In this document: piece after piece, positions 56,894 to 64,000 of the stretch
Numbering within the stretch: the stretch's first letter is position 1
Layout of the letters: every line of letters begins with the position of its first letter
Source of the DNA: Halopseudomonas pelagia CL-AP6
GTDB lineage: Bacteria; Pseudomonadota; Gammaproteobacteria; Pseudomonadales; Pseudomonadaceae
Direction of reading: 5' to 3'
DNA length: 64,000 nt
Assembly: GCF_000410875.1 (NCBI RefSeq)
Contig: NZ_AROI01000003.1
Span: 1-64,000 of the forward strand
Made by a program: the position numbers and the translations under genes
The notes under the pieces: generated by a model
The model's input: only the letters and a program-made list of their open reading frames with translations
Told to the model about the DNA's origin: nothing
Databases searched by the model: none

Positions 56894-58492
56894 TCAGCTG
56901 TTCAACAGGCTGGCGAGCTTTTCGGCAATCATCAGTGTTGGCGAACAGGTATTACCCGAAGTGATAGTCGGCATGATAGACGCGTCAGCCACGCGGATAC
57001 CGCCCAGGCCTCGCACGCGCAACTGCTCATCGACTACCGCCTCTGGCCCCTGCCCCATGGCGCAGGTGCCGACCGGATGAAAGATGGTAGTGCCAATCTG
57101 CGCAGCAGCTTGAGCCAGCTCAGCTTCACTACAGAGCGCAGCACCGGGCAGATACTCCTCGGGCTGATATTGCGCCAACGCCGGTGAGGCAGCTATGCGC
57201 CGGGTCAGTCGAATGGCATCCGCTGCTACCACCAGGTCATCAGGATGGCTCAGGTAATTGGGCTGGATCAGTGGTGCTTGCCGGGGGTCATCGCTAGCAA
57301 TCTGCACCCGTCCGCGGCTCTTCGGTCGCAAGTTGCATACCGAAGCGGTAAACGCCGGGAACGCGTGCAAGGGCTCGCCGAAGCGCTCCAGCGACAAAGG
57401 CTGCACGTGATACTGCAAGTTGGCCGACGGCTGACTCGAATCAGACTTGGCAAAGGCGCCCAGTTGACTCGGCGCCATGGCCAGCGGCCCCGACCTGTCC
57501 CGCGCATAGCGCCAGGCCATACGCGCCTTGCCCAATAGCGTCGAGGCCATCTGATTCAGGGTCTCAACCCCGCTGACCCGATAAATCAGCCGCAATTGCA
57601 GATGATCCTGCAGATTCTCGCCTACACCTGGCAGCTCATGGCGGACCGGCACGCCGTGGGATTCCAGCAGTTCACGCGGCCCGATGCCGGAGCGCTGCAG
57701 CAGTGCCGGCGAGCCTATGGCCCCGGCGCAGAGGATCACTTCCCGGCGCGCGGCGATATCCATCACCTCGCCGTGGTAACGCAGGCACACGCCGGTAACC
57801 TGATGCTTATGCAGATTCAGCGTCTGCGCCTCAGCACCGGTCAGAACGGTAAGATTGCTGCGCTTACGTATCGGCGCCAGAAAGGCCTTGGAGGCGCTCC
57901 AACGCACGCCGCGCTTCTGATTGACCTGAAAGTAGCTGCAGCCTTCGTTGTCGCCGGTGTTGAAGTCATCTACGGGCGGGATACCTGCTTGCGCAGCCGC
58001 CTGACGAAAATCGTCCAGCAGTGGCCAGTGCAGTCGCTGGGTTTCCACCCGCCACTCGCCCTGATGGCCGTGATAGTCACTGGCGCCAGCATGATGATTT
58101 TCCGATTTGATAAACAGCGGCAGCACGTCCTTCCAGGCCCAACCCACATTGCCCGCTGCGGCCCAGGCATCATAATCGCTGGCCTGGCCGCGCATATAGA
58201 TCATGCCATTGATCGAAGAACTGCCGCCCAGCACCCTACCCCGCGGGTAACCCAGCGAGCGCCCATTCAGACCTGGCTCAGGCTCGGTTTTGTAACACCA
58301 GTCCGTGCGTGGATTGCCGATGCAATACAGATAGCCGACCGGGATATGAATCCATAGATGATTGTCACGCCCGCCGGCCTCCAGCAGCAGCACGCTAACT
58401 CCCGGGTCTGCCGATAACCGGTTAGCCAGCAGGCAACCGGCGGGACCAGCACCCACAATGATGTAATCATATTCGGATAACGGCACGGGCAT
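56894..58492 (-). CDS. GMC-family oxidoreductase (choline/alcohol dehydrogenase-like)
   Basis: A 532-residue FAD-dependent enzyme. The dinucleotide-binding YIIVGAGPAGCLLANRLS is at the N-terminus with the FAD glutamate in LLLEAGG. GMC signature 1 lies in GGSSSINGMIYMRG and signature 2 in GAIGSPALLQRSGIGP. The C-terminal active-site region has HPVGTCAMG and DASIMPTITSGNTCSPT. It is of the AlkJ/BetA type, oxidising alcohols; the substrate cannot be told. No betB or betI is nearby. It is 162 bases upstream of the arc transporter on the same strand. Confidence 0.9.
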   Translation of the reverse strand: MPVPLSEYDYIIVGAGPAGCLLANRLSADPGVSVLLLEAGGRDNHLWIHIPVGYLYCIGNPRTDWCYKTEPEPGLNGRSLGYPRGRVLGGSSSINGMIYMRGQASDYDAWAAAGNVGWAWKDVLPLFIKSENHHAGASDYHGHQGEWRVETQRLHWPLLDDFRQAAAQAGIPPVDDFNTGDNEGCSYFQVNQKRGVRWSASKAFLAPIRKRSNLTVLTGAEAQTLNLHKHQVTGVCLRYHGEVMDIAARREVILCAGAIGSPALLQRSGIGPRELLESHGVPVRHELPGVGENLQDHLQLRLIYRVSGVETLNQMASTLLGKARMAWRYARDRSGPLAMAPSQLGAFAKSDSSQPSANLQYHVQPLSLERFGEPLHAFPAFTASVCNLRPKSRGRVQIASDDPRQAPLIQPNYLSHPDDLVVAADAIRLTRRIAASPALAQYQPEEYLPGAALCSEAELAQAAAQIGTTIFHPVGTCAMGQGPEAVVDEQLRVRGLGGIRVADASIMPTITSGNTCSPTLMIAEKLASLLNS

Positions 58493-58516
58493 TCATCATC
58501 ACTCTTGTTGTTTGAT

Positions 58517-58534
58517 TTGATGGTGCCATATCAA
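58517..58534. promoter_or_regulatory. Possible operator upstream of the GMC oxidoreductase
   Basis: TTGAT-N8-ATCAA forms a 5-bp dyad about 25-42 bases before the GMC oxidoreductase ATG, where a repressor would overlap the promoter. The spacing is too wide for ANR. The regulator is unknown, and a short dyad of this kind may be chance. Confidence 0.3.
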
Positions 58535-58582
58535 TCGTCAAGGTGACAGGTCGAGATCGACTCCCGATACCCGCAGAGGGGT

Positions 58583-60301
58583 CTATAGCGCCTGCAAATG
58601 TTTAACCATCAGCTGCAGCGTCTGCCGGCCGCGAAACTCGTTGATGTCCAGTGTGTAAGCGAGCAATACCCGCTGAACAGTAGGATTGGGCCAGACCTTG
58701 GGATCGACATTGAAAGCGATGGCATCCAGCAGATCGGCGCTGCCGGGTAATTGCAATACCATTTTCAGGTGCCGCTCGCCGACCAGGCGCTGCTGGATCA
58801 GCCGAAATTCGCCATGAAATCCCGGTTCAGGAAAGTGCTGGCCCCAGGGCCCGGCCTCACGCAGTTGGCCAGCCAGCTCCAGATTGAATTCCGACTGGAC
58901 CAACTCGCCGTCCGAGAGCAGCCTGCCAGTCAAATCCTCGGCACTTAACTGGCGTCGCACTTCGGCATCGAAAGCCGTTTGAAAAGCCTCAAAATGGGCG
59001 GCAGGCAAGGACAGTCCAGCAGCCATCGCATGGCCACCAAATTTGCTGATCAAGCCCGGCTGATGTGCCGCCACCGCGTCCAGCGCATCGCGTATATGCA
59101 GGCCGGGTACCGAGCGTGCCGAGCCTTTCATGTCGCCATTACCTGCCTCCGCGAAGGCGATCACCGGACGGTGGTATTTATCTTTCAGGCGTGAAGCGAG
59201 AATACCGATCACACCCTGATGCCATTCGGCGTCGAACAGACAAAGGCCGAACGGCAGATCTTTTTCCTCAAGCGTCATGGCAGCGAGAGTGGCCAGAGCC
59301 TGCTGCTGCATATCCCGCTCGATGGTTTTGCGGTCGCGATTCAGGCTGTCCAGCTCGCGTGCTATATCGCGCGCCAGATCCTCATTGTCAGTCAGCAAGC
59401 ATTCGATACCCAGACTCATATCATCCAGCCGCCCCGCCGCATTCAGACGCGGCCCGACAATAAAGCCCAGGTCAGTGGACACCAAGCGCTGGGCCGGGCG
59501 GGCGGCCACTTCCAGCAAAGCGCGAATGCCCGGACGGCAGCGGCCAGCACGAATACGCGCCAAGCCCTGATGGACAAAAATGCGGTTATTGGCATCCAGC
59601 GGAACGACGTCTGCGACTGTGCCCAACGCGACCAGATCCAACAATTCGCCGAGATTAGGCTCTGGCCGCTGCTCGGTAAACCAGCCGTTCTCCCGCAACG
59701 CAGCACGCAGCGCCAGCATCACGTAAAAGATGACGCCTACGCCTGCTACCGCCTTGCTCGGGAACTCACACCCGGGCTGGCTGGGGTTGACGATGGCATC
59801 GGCTGCTGGCAACTGCTCGGCCGGTAGATGGTGATCCGTCACCACCACCTTGAGACCCGCTGCCTTGGCGGCAGCCACACCCTCGATACTGGAAATACCG
59901 TTATCTACAGTGACCAGCACCTGTGGTGAGCGGGTCAGTGCCACCTCGACAATTTCCGGGGTCAGACCGTAGCCATATTCAAAACGGTTGGGTACCAGAT
60001 AATCAACTTCGGCGGCGCCCAGCGCTCGCAGAGCCAGCACCGCCACACTACTGGCAGTAGCGCCATCGCAATCGAAATCGCCCACCACCAGAATGGATTG
60101 GCGCTTTTCGAGTGCTTCTATTAACACCGCGACGGCTTCCGGCATACCCTTGAAAAGCTCAAAGGGCAGCAGCGCTTGCAAGCGCTTATCCAGCTCTGCA
60201 GCAGAACTGACACCACGAGCGGCATAGAGACGGGTCAGCAGGGGCGGCACATCACCCAAGGCGGGTAGTGAGGACGGAACGGGGCGGGACTCGATACGCA
60301 T
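58583..60301 (-). CDS. recJ: Single-stranded-DNA-specific exonuclease RecJ
   Basis: A 572-residue 5'-3' exonuclease for single-stranded DNA in recombination and mismatch repair. Metal-binding motifs of the DHH family are visible: VVGDFDCDGATAS, VDNGIS, VVTDHHLP, and the DHHA1 region with KFGGHAMAAGL. Length matches E. coli RecJ (577). It is preceded on this strand by yaeQ, 7 bases away, and probably shares its transcript. Confidence 0.96.
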   Translation of the reverse strand: MRIESRPVPSSLPALGDVPPLLTRLYAARGVSSAAELDKRLQALLPFELFKGMPEAVAVLIEALEKRQSILVVGDFDCDGATASSVAVLALRALGAAEVDYLVPNRFEYGYGLTPEIVEVALTRSPQVLVTVDNGISSIEGVAAAKAAGLKVVVTDHHLPAEQLPAADAIVNPSQPGCEFPSKAVAGVGVIFYVMLALRAALRENGWFTEQRPEPNLGELLDLVALGTVADVVPLDANNRIFVHQGLARIRAGRCRPGIRALLEVAARPAQRLVSTDLGFIVGPRLNAAGRLDDMSLGIECLLTDNEDLARDIARELDSLNRDRKTIERDMQQQALATLAAMTLEEKDLPFGLCLFDAEWHQGVIGILASRLKDKYHRPVIAFAEAGNGDMKGSARSVPGLHIRDALDAVAAHQPGLISKFGGHAMAAGLSLPAAHFEAFQTAFDAEVRRQLSAEDLTGRLLSDGELVQSEFNLELAGQLREAGPWGQHFPEPGFHGEFRLIQQRLVGERHLKMVLQLPGSADLLDAIAFNVDPKVWPNPTVQRVLLAYTLDINEFRGRQTLQLMVKHLQAL

Positions 60302-60308
60302 CAGAATT

Positions 60309-60848
60309 TCAACGCTCGCCCATCAGCCATTCCAACGGCAACTCTTGCTGTACGTCCGCGTCGCTGACATAGAGCACGCCATCGGTGATCATCAAGCCCC
60401 AATCGATACTGCGCGGCAACGCCTCGGCCAACGCATCTAGCGGCTCCTGCGGCAGCGCTGCTATGTTGAGATTTTTCAACCCGGCGACCGCCGGTAAAAC
60501 CCGGCTGGCCCAGACTCGGGTATTACCGTAAGCCAGCAAGGAAACGCGCTCGGCCCGGCGCGAACACCAGATCAACCTGTCTGCATCCGGCTGACCAACC
60601 TCGATCCAATGCTCGATGCGGCCGTCCAGACTCTTGTGCCAGAGTGCAGGCTCATCCACGTCCGACAGGCCACGGCCAAACGCCAGGCGCTCCTGATACC
60701 ACAAGGCATAGGCCAGCACGCGGCTAATCATGCGTTGCCCGGTTTCCGAGGGGTGACGCGCAACCGTCATACGCAGGCTCTCGTAGACGCCACGATCGGT
60801 GTCGGTAAGGTTGAGATGGACCTTATAGGGCGTTGCTTGCTGGGCCAT
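60309..60848 (-). CDS. yaeQ: YaeQ family protein
   Basis: A 179-residue protein of the YaeQ family, whose fold resembles PD-(D/E)XK nucleases. Conserved features are YKVHLNLTDTDRGVYE at the N-terminus, HPSETGQRMISRVLAYAL, and WIEVGQPDADRLIWCSRRA. The function is not established; E. coli YaeQ was once linked to RfaH suppression. The family resemblance is clear over the full length. It lies just upstream of recJ. Confidence 0.92.
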   Translation of the reverse strand: MAQQATPYKVHLNLTDTDRGVYESLRMTVARHPSETGQRMISRVLAYALWYQERLAFGRGLSDVDEPALWHKSLDGRIEHWIEVGQPDADRLIWCSRRAERVSLLAYGNTRVWASRVLPAVAGLKNLNIAALPQEPLDALAEALPRSIDWGLMITDGVLYVSDADVQQELPLEWLMGER

Positions 60849-60910
60849 AAGTATTGTCGTCCAGAGTCGGAATGGCCGGCAGTGTAACGCAATTTGCGCC
60901 CTGCCCGAGA

Positions 60911-61414
60911 TTAACCCTCGTCGGCTTTGCTGTCCTTTTTATCGTCTTTTCCAAGTATCAGGGGTAGTAAATGAAGGATAAACAGAGCCAATATGGTCGC
61001 CAATAAAGCGGTCGCCTCGTGGCCAAGACCAATAGCCACACCGATCGCGGCGGTCAACCATATTCCCGCTGCGGTAGTCAGCCCCCTAACCTCTGCAAGA
61101 CTGCCACTCTTGATGATGGTGCCGGCGCAGAGAAAACCAACGCCTGCCACCACGCCTTGAATGACGCGGCTCATGGCATCATCCATAGCGCCACCCTGAT
61201 CCGGCGCAAGAACAAACAGAGCCGCCCCTAAGCAGACCAGCATGTGCGTGCGAACACCCGCAGCCTTACCCTGGTGTTCGCGTTCGTAACCCAAAATTCC
61301 GCCCAGAAAGGCCGCCAGAACCAGCCTTAGGGTAACCCGCGTGGCTTGCTCGATATCAGACAAATCGGAAAATTCGCTGGTCAGGGTAGCCAGTATCACT
61401 TCCCATGCGGACAT
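60911..61414 (-). CDS. MgtC/SapB family membrane protein
   Basis: A 167-residue membrane protein with about four to five helices, the family motif GGILGYEREHQGKAAGVRTHMLVCLGAAL (in two halves) near residue 40, and VVAGVGFLCAGTIIK. MgtC proteins help survival in low magnesium and in host cells. This short form lacks the C-terminal ACT-like domain of Salmonella MgtC, so it is closer to YhiD/SapB. GGAG precedes the ATG. It ends 62 bases before yaeQ. Confidence 0.9.
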   Translation of the reverse strand: MSAWEVILATLTSEFSDLSDIEQATRVTLRLVLAAFLGGILGYEREHQGKAAGVRTHMLVCLGAALFVLAPDQGGAMDDAMSRVIQGVVAGVGFLCAGTIIKSGSLAEVRGLTTAAGIWLTAAIGVAIGLGHEATALLATILALFILHLLPLILGKDDKKDSKADEG

Positions 61415-61492
61415 GCTCTAGCTCCAGGTCGATTATTGTTCTGCTTCGATCCACGGGAGCATAAAAGGTTTTACTTACAGGTCAATGCCAAA

Positions 61493-61524
61493 CAAAAAAA
61501 CCCATTGATCTATTGAGCAATGGG
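61493..61524 (-). terminator. Orphan terminator of the decayed catalase gene
   Basis: A CCCATTG/CAATGGG stem with a 10-base loop is followed on the minus strand by seven T residues, a textbook Rho-independent terminator. No intact minus-strand gene ends there; the only minus-strand coding trace upstream is the katE remnant at 61541-61771. It therefore looks like the original terminator of that gene. Confidence 0.85.
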
Positions 61525-61540
61525 TGGAAGGCGGATCTTG

Positions 61541-61771
61541 AAAATGCGTGATTTTTTCGCGCATGATGGAATCTTCCAATAACGGTGTGCCACGCTCGCC
61601 GACTTTCTAGGTGTTCTGATTATCCGCAATGCGGGTGCCTGTATTGGTCGTCAGTGCCTCACCGGTCGCTTCCTCACAGGCAGCCTCAAGCGACTCGATC
61701 TCTCCGCTACTGTTCTGGCGATCTGGCGCGCCGGTATCCGCTCATCCGCTCTGCTTCTGCTTGCTGGACAT
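61541..61771 (-). pseudogene. katE: Remnant of a katE-type catalase (5' end only)
   Basis: Reading from an ATG at 61771 with AGAGGAG 8 bases upstream, one frame gives MSSKQKQSG, a TGA at codon 10, a spacer, LTTNTGTRIADNQNT, a TAG at codon 55, then KVGERGTPLLED and IMREKITHF. The last three pieces match, in order, the N-terminal region of large-subunit catalases such as E. coli KatE (LTTNQGVRIADDQNS, then RGPTLLEDFILREKITHF). Homology stops at about 61541, and the catalytic core is absent. Two stops plus truncation make this a pseudogene. The terminator 17 bases further on seems to be the original one. Confidence 0.85.
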
Positions 61772-61793
61772 TTTTCTATCTCCTCTAGGGGCG

Positions 61794-61835
61794 CAAATAT
61801 GAGAGCCATGCCGAGAGCAGAGGCTCTCATATTTG
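61794..61835. repeat. 14-bp inverted repeat upstream of the katE remnant
   Basis: CAAATATGAGAGCC and its exact complement enclose a 14-base loop. The repeat lies just upstream of the ribosome site of the katE remnant and about 170 bases before the KGG-type gene on the other strand. It may be a 5' leader hairpin or an operator in the former divergent promoter region. Confidence 0.55.
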
Positions 61836-62005
61836 TCGCTATCGCTACGCGCAACTATAAGGGACACCGTGGGCAGTCCAGTTGGATGAGCAGAGCATCC
61901 AAATAAAGCTGAACCAGGAGCCTCAGCGCCAGTCATAGATAGAAGCCAGTCTCAAGTAGAAACAATATGCGAAACGACATGCTGACAACGACAGGTAGAT
62001 GCCTC

Positions 62006-62353
62006 ATGCCACGTGGAAGCAAAGCAAAATATACCGAGAAGCAAAAAGACAAAGCCGAAAGCATTGAGCGAAGTTACGAGCGCAAAGGAATCCCCCAAAG
62101 CGAAGCCGAAGCACGCGCCTGGGCTACGGTGAACAAGCAATCCGGCGGCGGCAATCGCTCAGGTGGTTCCGGCCAGAAAAAATCGGAGCAGGCCAACGCG
62201 CAATCACGCAGCAGCTCAGCCAAGCGCGCTGCTGCGAGCAGGCAAGATGTGCCGCGAGCCGACTCATTAGAGCGCGACACCAAAGACGAGCTGATGAAAA
62301 AAGCCGTTCACGCAATATTCCCGGGCGTTCAACCATGCGCAAGCAGGAGTTAA
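62006..62353 (+). CDS. KGG/plasmid-stabilisation-type stress protein, apparently frameshifted
   Basis: A 115-residue lysine- and serine-rich protein beginning MPRGSKAKYTEKQKDKAESI, with AWATVNKQSGGG, as in small proteins annotated as plasmid stabilisation protein in Pseudomonas. Towards the C-terminus it reads DELMKK and then continues AVHAIFPG, whereas the -1 frame gives SRSRNIPGRSTMRKQELIQA and runs to a TAA at 62410-62412, 2 bases before the next ATG. The switch point is AAAAAAG at 62296-62302. One A lost, or slippage, explains it. The intended protein would be about 135 residues. The role is unknown; a general stress link is inferred. Confidence 0.72.
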   Translation: MPRGSKAKYTEKQKDKAESIERSYERKGIPQSEAEARAWATVNKQSGGGNRSGGSGQKKSEQANAQSRSSSAKRAAASRQDVPRADSLERDTKDELMKKAVHAIFPGVQPCASRS

Positions 62354-62414
62354 TCCAGGCTTTGAAATTTGAAAAAGGCCTCTTAAAACCCATTACAACC
62401 GAGGGGAAGTAATC

Positions 62415-62735
62415 ATGTTGAAAGATCTAATGAATGTATCGAAAAACCAAAACTTGACCACCCGTGACCAGTTCATGTCATTGGGTGGCGGCCTGCTGCT
62501 GCTGCTGCGCAAGGGCATTACCCGGCCCGGCATTATCGGCGTAGTCAGCCTTGCGCTGGGCGCTGCGGCGATCTATCGCGGTGCCAAGGCCTATCGTGCG
62601 TATAAAGATGCACAACGCATCAACGAGCCACCCGTGCTGACGCAGCGCGCGGCACCTTCAGCGGCTCACACTGCAGTACCGGAAAACTCGGCAATTCTGG
62701 GCGAACCCCGGCCGGCCAAGGACTACGCCGAATAA
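62415..62735 (+). CDS. Hypothetical small membrane protein
   Basis: A 106-residue protein with one or two hydrophobic stretches (about 22-32 and 39-55, GIIGVVSLALGAAAIYRG) and a Pro/Ala-rich soluble tail. No family is recognised. It begins 2 bases after the end of the frameshifted reading frame of the KGG-type gene, with GGGGAAG as its ribosome site inside that frame. The two genes were therefore probably coupled and share a stress-related role, which is an inference. Confidence 0.75.
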   Translation: MLKDLMNVSKNQNLTTRDQFMSLGGGLLLLLRKGITRPGIIGVVSLALGAAAIYRGAKAYRAYKDAQRINEPPVLTQRAAPSAAHTAVPENSAILGEPRPAKDYAE

Positions 62736-62760
62736 GCACTGAATAGCAAGAGCAGCAGGT

Positions 62761-62803
62761 CTCTGCCGTCCGCTAGCAACCACAGTACTAACGGACGGCA
62801 GAG
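62761..62803. repeat. Inverted repeat after the small membrane protein gene
   Basis: CTCTGCCGTCCG and its exact complement enclose a 19-base loop, 25 bases after the stop codon. There is no T tract, so it is at best a weak terminator between this gene and the CoA-transferase gene 45 bases further on. Confidence 0.5.
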
Positions 62804-62847
62804 GCTATGGAATAAACTGAGTGCACCATTTACCTGATGGAGCACCC

Positions 62848-64000
62848 ATGAGCGCCAAGCCCCTCGCTGGTCTTAAAGTTGTCGAGCTCGGTACGCTGAT
62901 TGCTGGCCCATTCGCCGCGCGTATCTGCGCCGAGTTTGGCGCCGAGGTTATCAAGATCGAGTCCCCCGATGGCGGCGATCCTCTGCGGAAATGGCGCAAG
63001 CTCTATGAGGGTACTTCCCTCTGGTGGTTTGTTCAGGCCCGCAATAAGCGCTCGCTCACGCTTAATCTCAAGCATCCCGACGGCCTGCATATTCTCAAAG
63101 AGCTGCTGGCCGACGCTGACATCCTGATCGAAAATTTTCGACCCGGCACCCTGGAAAAACTCGGGCTTGGTTGGGACTGTCTGCACGAGCTCAATCCGAA
63201 ATTGATCATGGTGCGATTGTCCGGCTTCGGCCAGACCGGACCGCTGAAAAACCGGCCTGGCTTTGGCGCAGTAGGCGAATCTGTGGGCGGGTTACGCTAT
63301 ATCACCGGCTTCGAAGACCGTCCACCGGTGCGTACGGGTATTTCCATTGGAGACTCCATCGCTGCTTTGTGGGGAGTTATTGGCGCCTTGATGGCATTGC
63401 GGCACCGGGAAGTTGGCAATGGCCAGGGGCAAGTTGTGGACGTGGCCCTCTATGAGGCAGTCTTCGCGATGATGGAGAGCATGGTGCCGGAGTTCGATGT
63501 CATGGGCTTCGTCCGCGAACGCAGTGGCAATATCATGCCGGGCATAACACCCTCCTCCATCCACACTTGCGCTGACGGTAAGGCGGTGCAAATTGGCGCC
63601 AACGGTGACGCTATCTTTCAGCGGCTAATGCGCGCCATGGGCCATGAACAGATGGCCATAGATCCGCAACTGGCCGATAACGCCGGGAGGGATGCCCGGC
63701 GGGATGAAATATACGCGTTGATCGATGCCTGGACCGGATCGTTAGCCCAGGAACAGGTGCTCGCCACGCTGAGCCAGGCAGAGGTTCCTGCCAGCCGAAT
63801 CTATTCGGTCGCCGATATGTTCAGTGATCCGCAATTTCTTGCACGGGATATGCTTATCACTGGGCAGTTGCCCGATGGCAAAGATTTCAAGATGCCCGGT
63901 ATTGTACCTAAACTATCCGCGTCACCCGGTTCAAGCGAGTGGACCGGACCTGCGTTAGGGGAACATACCGATGAACTGCTGACGCAACTGGGCTACAACG
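62848..64000 (+). CDS. CaiB/BaiF family CoA-transferase (cut by the window edge)
   Basis: An open frame of 384 codons from an ATG with GGAG upstream to the end of the window, without a stop. It is a class III CoA-transferase: GLKVVELGTLIAGPFAAR at the start, ADVLIENFRPG-like ADILIENFRPGTLEKLG near residue 90, RLSGFGQTGP, and the catalytic aspartate in VVDVALYEAV near residue 195. Family members are about 400 residues, so only a short C-terminal part is missing. It moves CoA between carboxylic acids; the substrate cannot be named. Confidence 0.92.
   Translation, partial: MSAKPLAGLKVVELGTLIAGPFAARICAEFGAEVIKIESPDGGDPLRKWRKLYEGTSLWWFVQARNKRSLTLNLKHPDGLHILKELLADADILIENFRPGTLEKLGLGWDCLHELNPKLIMVRLSGFGQTGPLKNRPGFGAVGESVGGLRYITGFEDRPPVRTGISIGDSIAALWGVIGALMALRHREVGNGQGQVVDVALYEAVFAMMESMVPEFDVMGFVRERSGNIMPGITPSSIHTCADGKAVQIGANGDAIFQRLMRAMGHEQMAIDPQLADNAGRDARRDEIYALIDAWTGSLAQEQVLATLSQAEVPASRIYSVADMFSDPQFLARDMLITGQLPDGKDFKMPGIVPKLSASPGSSEWTGPALGEHTDELLTQLGYN

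Noticed and set aside
61742-61744. In-frame TGA at codon 10 of the katE remnant read as selenocysteine.
   Set aside because: A second stop (TAG) and loss of the catalytic core show decay; no selenocysteine element is seen, and catalases do not use it.
61651-61854. A 67-codon minus-strand open frame across the katE remnant.
   Set aside because: It is in another frame and has no homology that I can see, while the interrupted frame next to it matches catalase.

Overview
The window is chromosomal DNA of a gammaproteobacterium of the Pseudomonadaceae. Gene order is the main evidence: algU-mucA-mucB-mucC-mucD beside nadB, then lepA-lepB-DUF4845-rnc-era-recO-pdxJ-acpS against gacS, the cysM-rlmD-relA-mazG run, adk-tsaB-rsmJ-plsB, and prfB-lysS, with protein sequences close to Pseudomonas. 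Rearranged blocks relative to P. aeruginosa and the unusual arginine deiminase and phosphoketolase genes would suit the marine Halopseudomonas (P. pertucinogena) lineage, but the genus is an inference. No tRNA, rRNA, CRISPR array, insertion sequence or prophage was seen.

Layout. 0-4.7 kb: an ABC export-like operon (ATPase, permease, GldG-like, DUF4340) ending at a strong terminator. 5-13.6 kb: plsB, rsmJ, tsaB, adk, ppc and two small conserved unknowns. 13.7-22 kb: mazG-relA-rlmD-cysM (stringent response, rRNA methylation, cysteine) divergent from the hybrid kinase gacS. 22-28.6 kb: a tightly overlapping housekeeping operon acpS/pdxJ/recO/era/rnc/DUF4845/lepB/lepA. 28.8-33.1 kb: the envelope-stress operon algU-mucABCD behind two AlgU-type promoters. 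33.2-40.8 kb: nadB, ygfX-sdhE, ygfZ, an HDOD protein, an enoyl-CoA hydratase, ung, a small membrane protein and a QEGLA/DUF1704 metallopeptidase-like protein. 41-43.8 kb: lysS and prfB with its +1 programmed frameshift.

44.3-58.5 kb is the accessory part. It holds a divergent phosphoketolase behind a very good ANR/FNR-type promoter, a GGDEF-EAL protein with a globin-like N-terminus, and an arginine deiminase cluster whose transporter is of the YfcC type. A P-type ATPase gene follows that cluster on the same strand, and a GMC oxidoreductase gene lies upstream. Phosphoketolase and the deiminase pathway both produce high-energy phosphate compounds (acetyl phosphate, carbamoyl phosphate), so the block reads as a set for energy conservation under low oxygen. 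That functional link is an inference.

58.5-64 kb: recJ, yaeQ, an MgtC-family gene, and then a region of gene decay. The 5' end of a katE-type catalase survives as a remnant with two in-frame stops and an apparently retained terminator. Beside it is a KGG/plasmid-stabilisation-type gene frameshifted at an A6 run, then a small membrane protein and a CaiB/BaiF CoA-transferase cut by the window edge.
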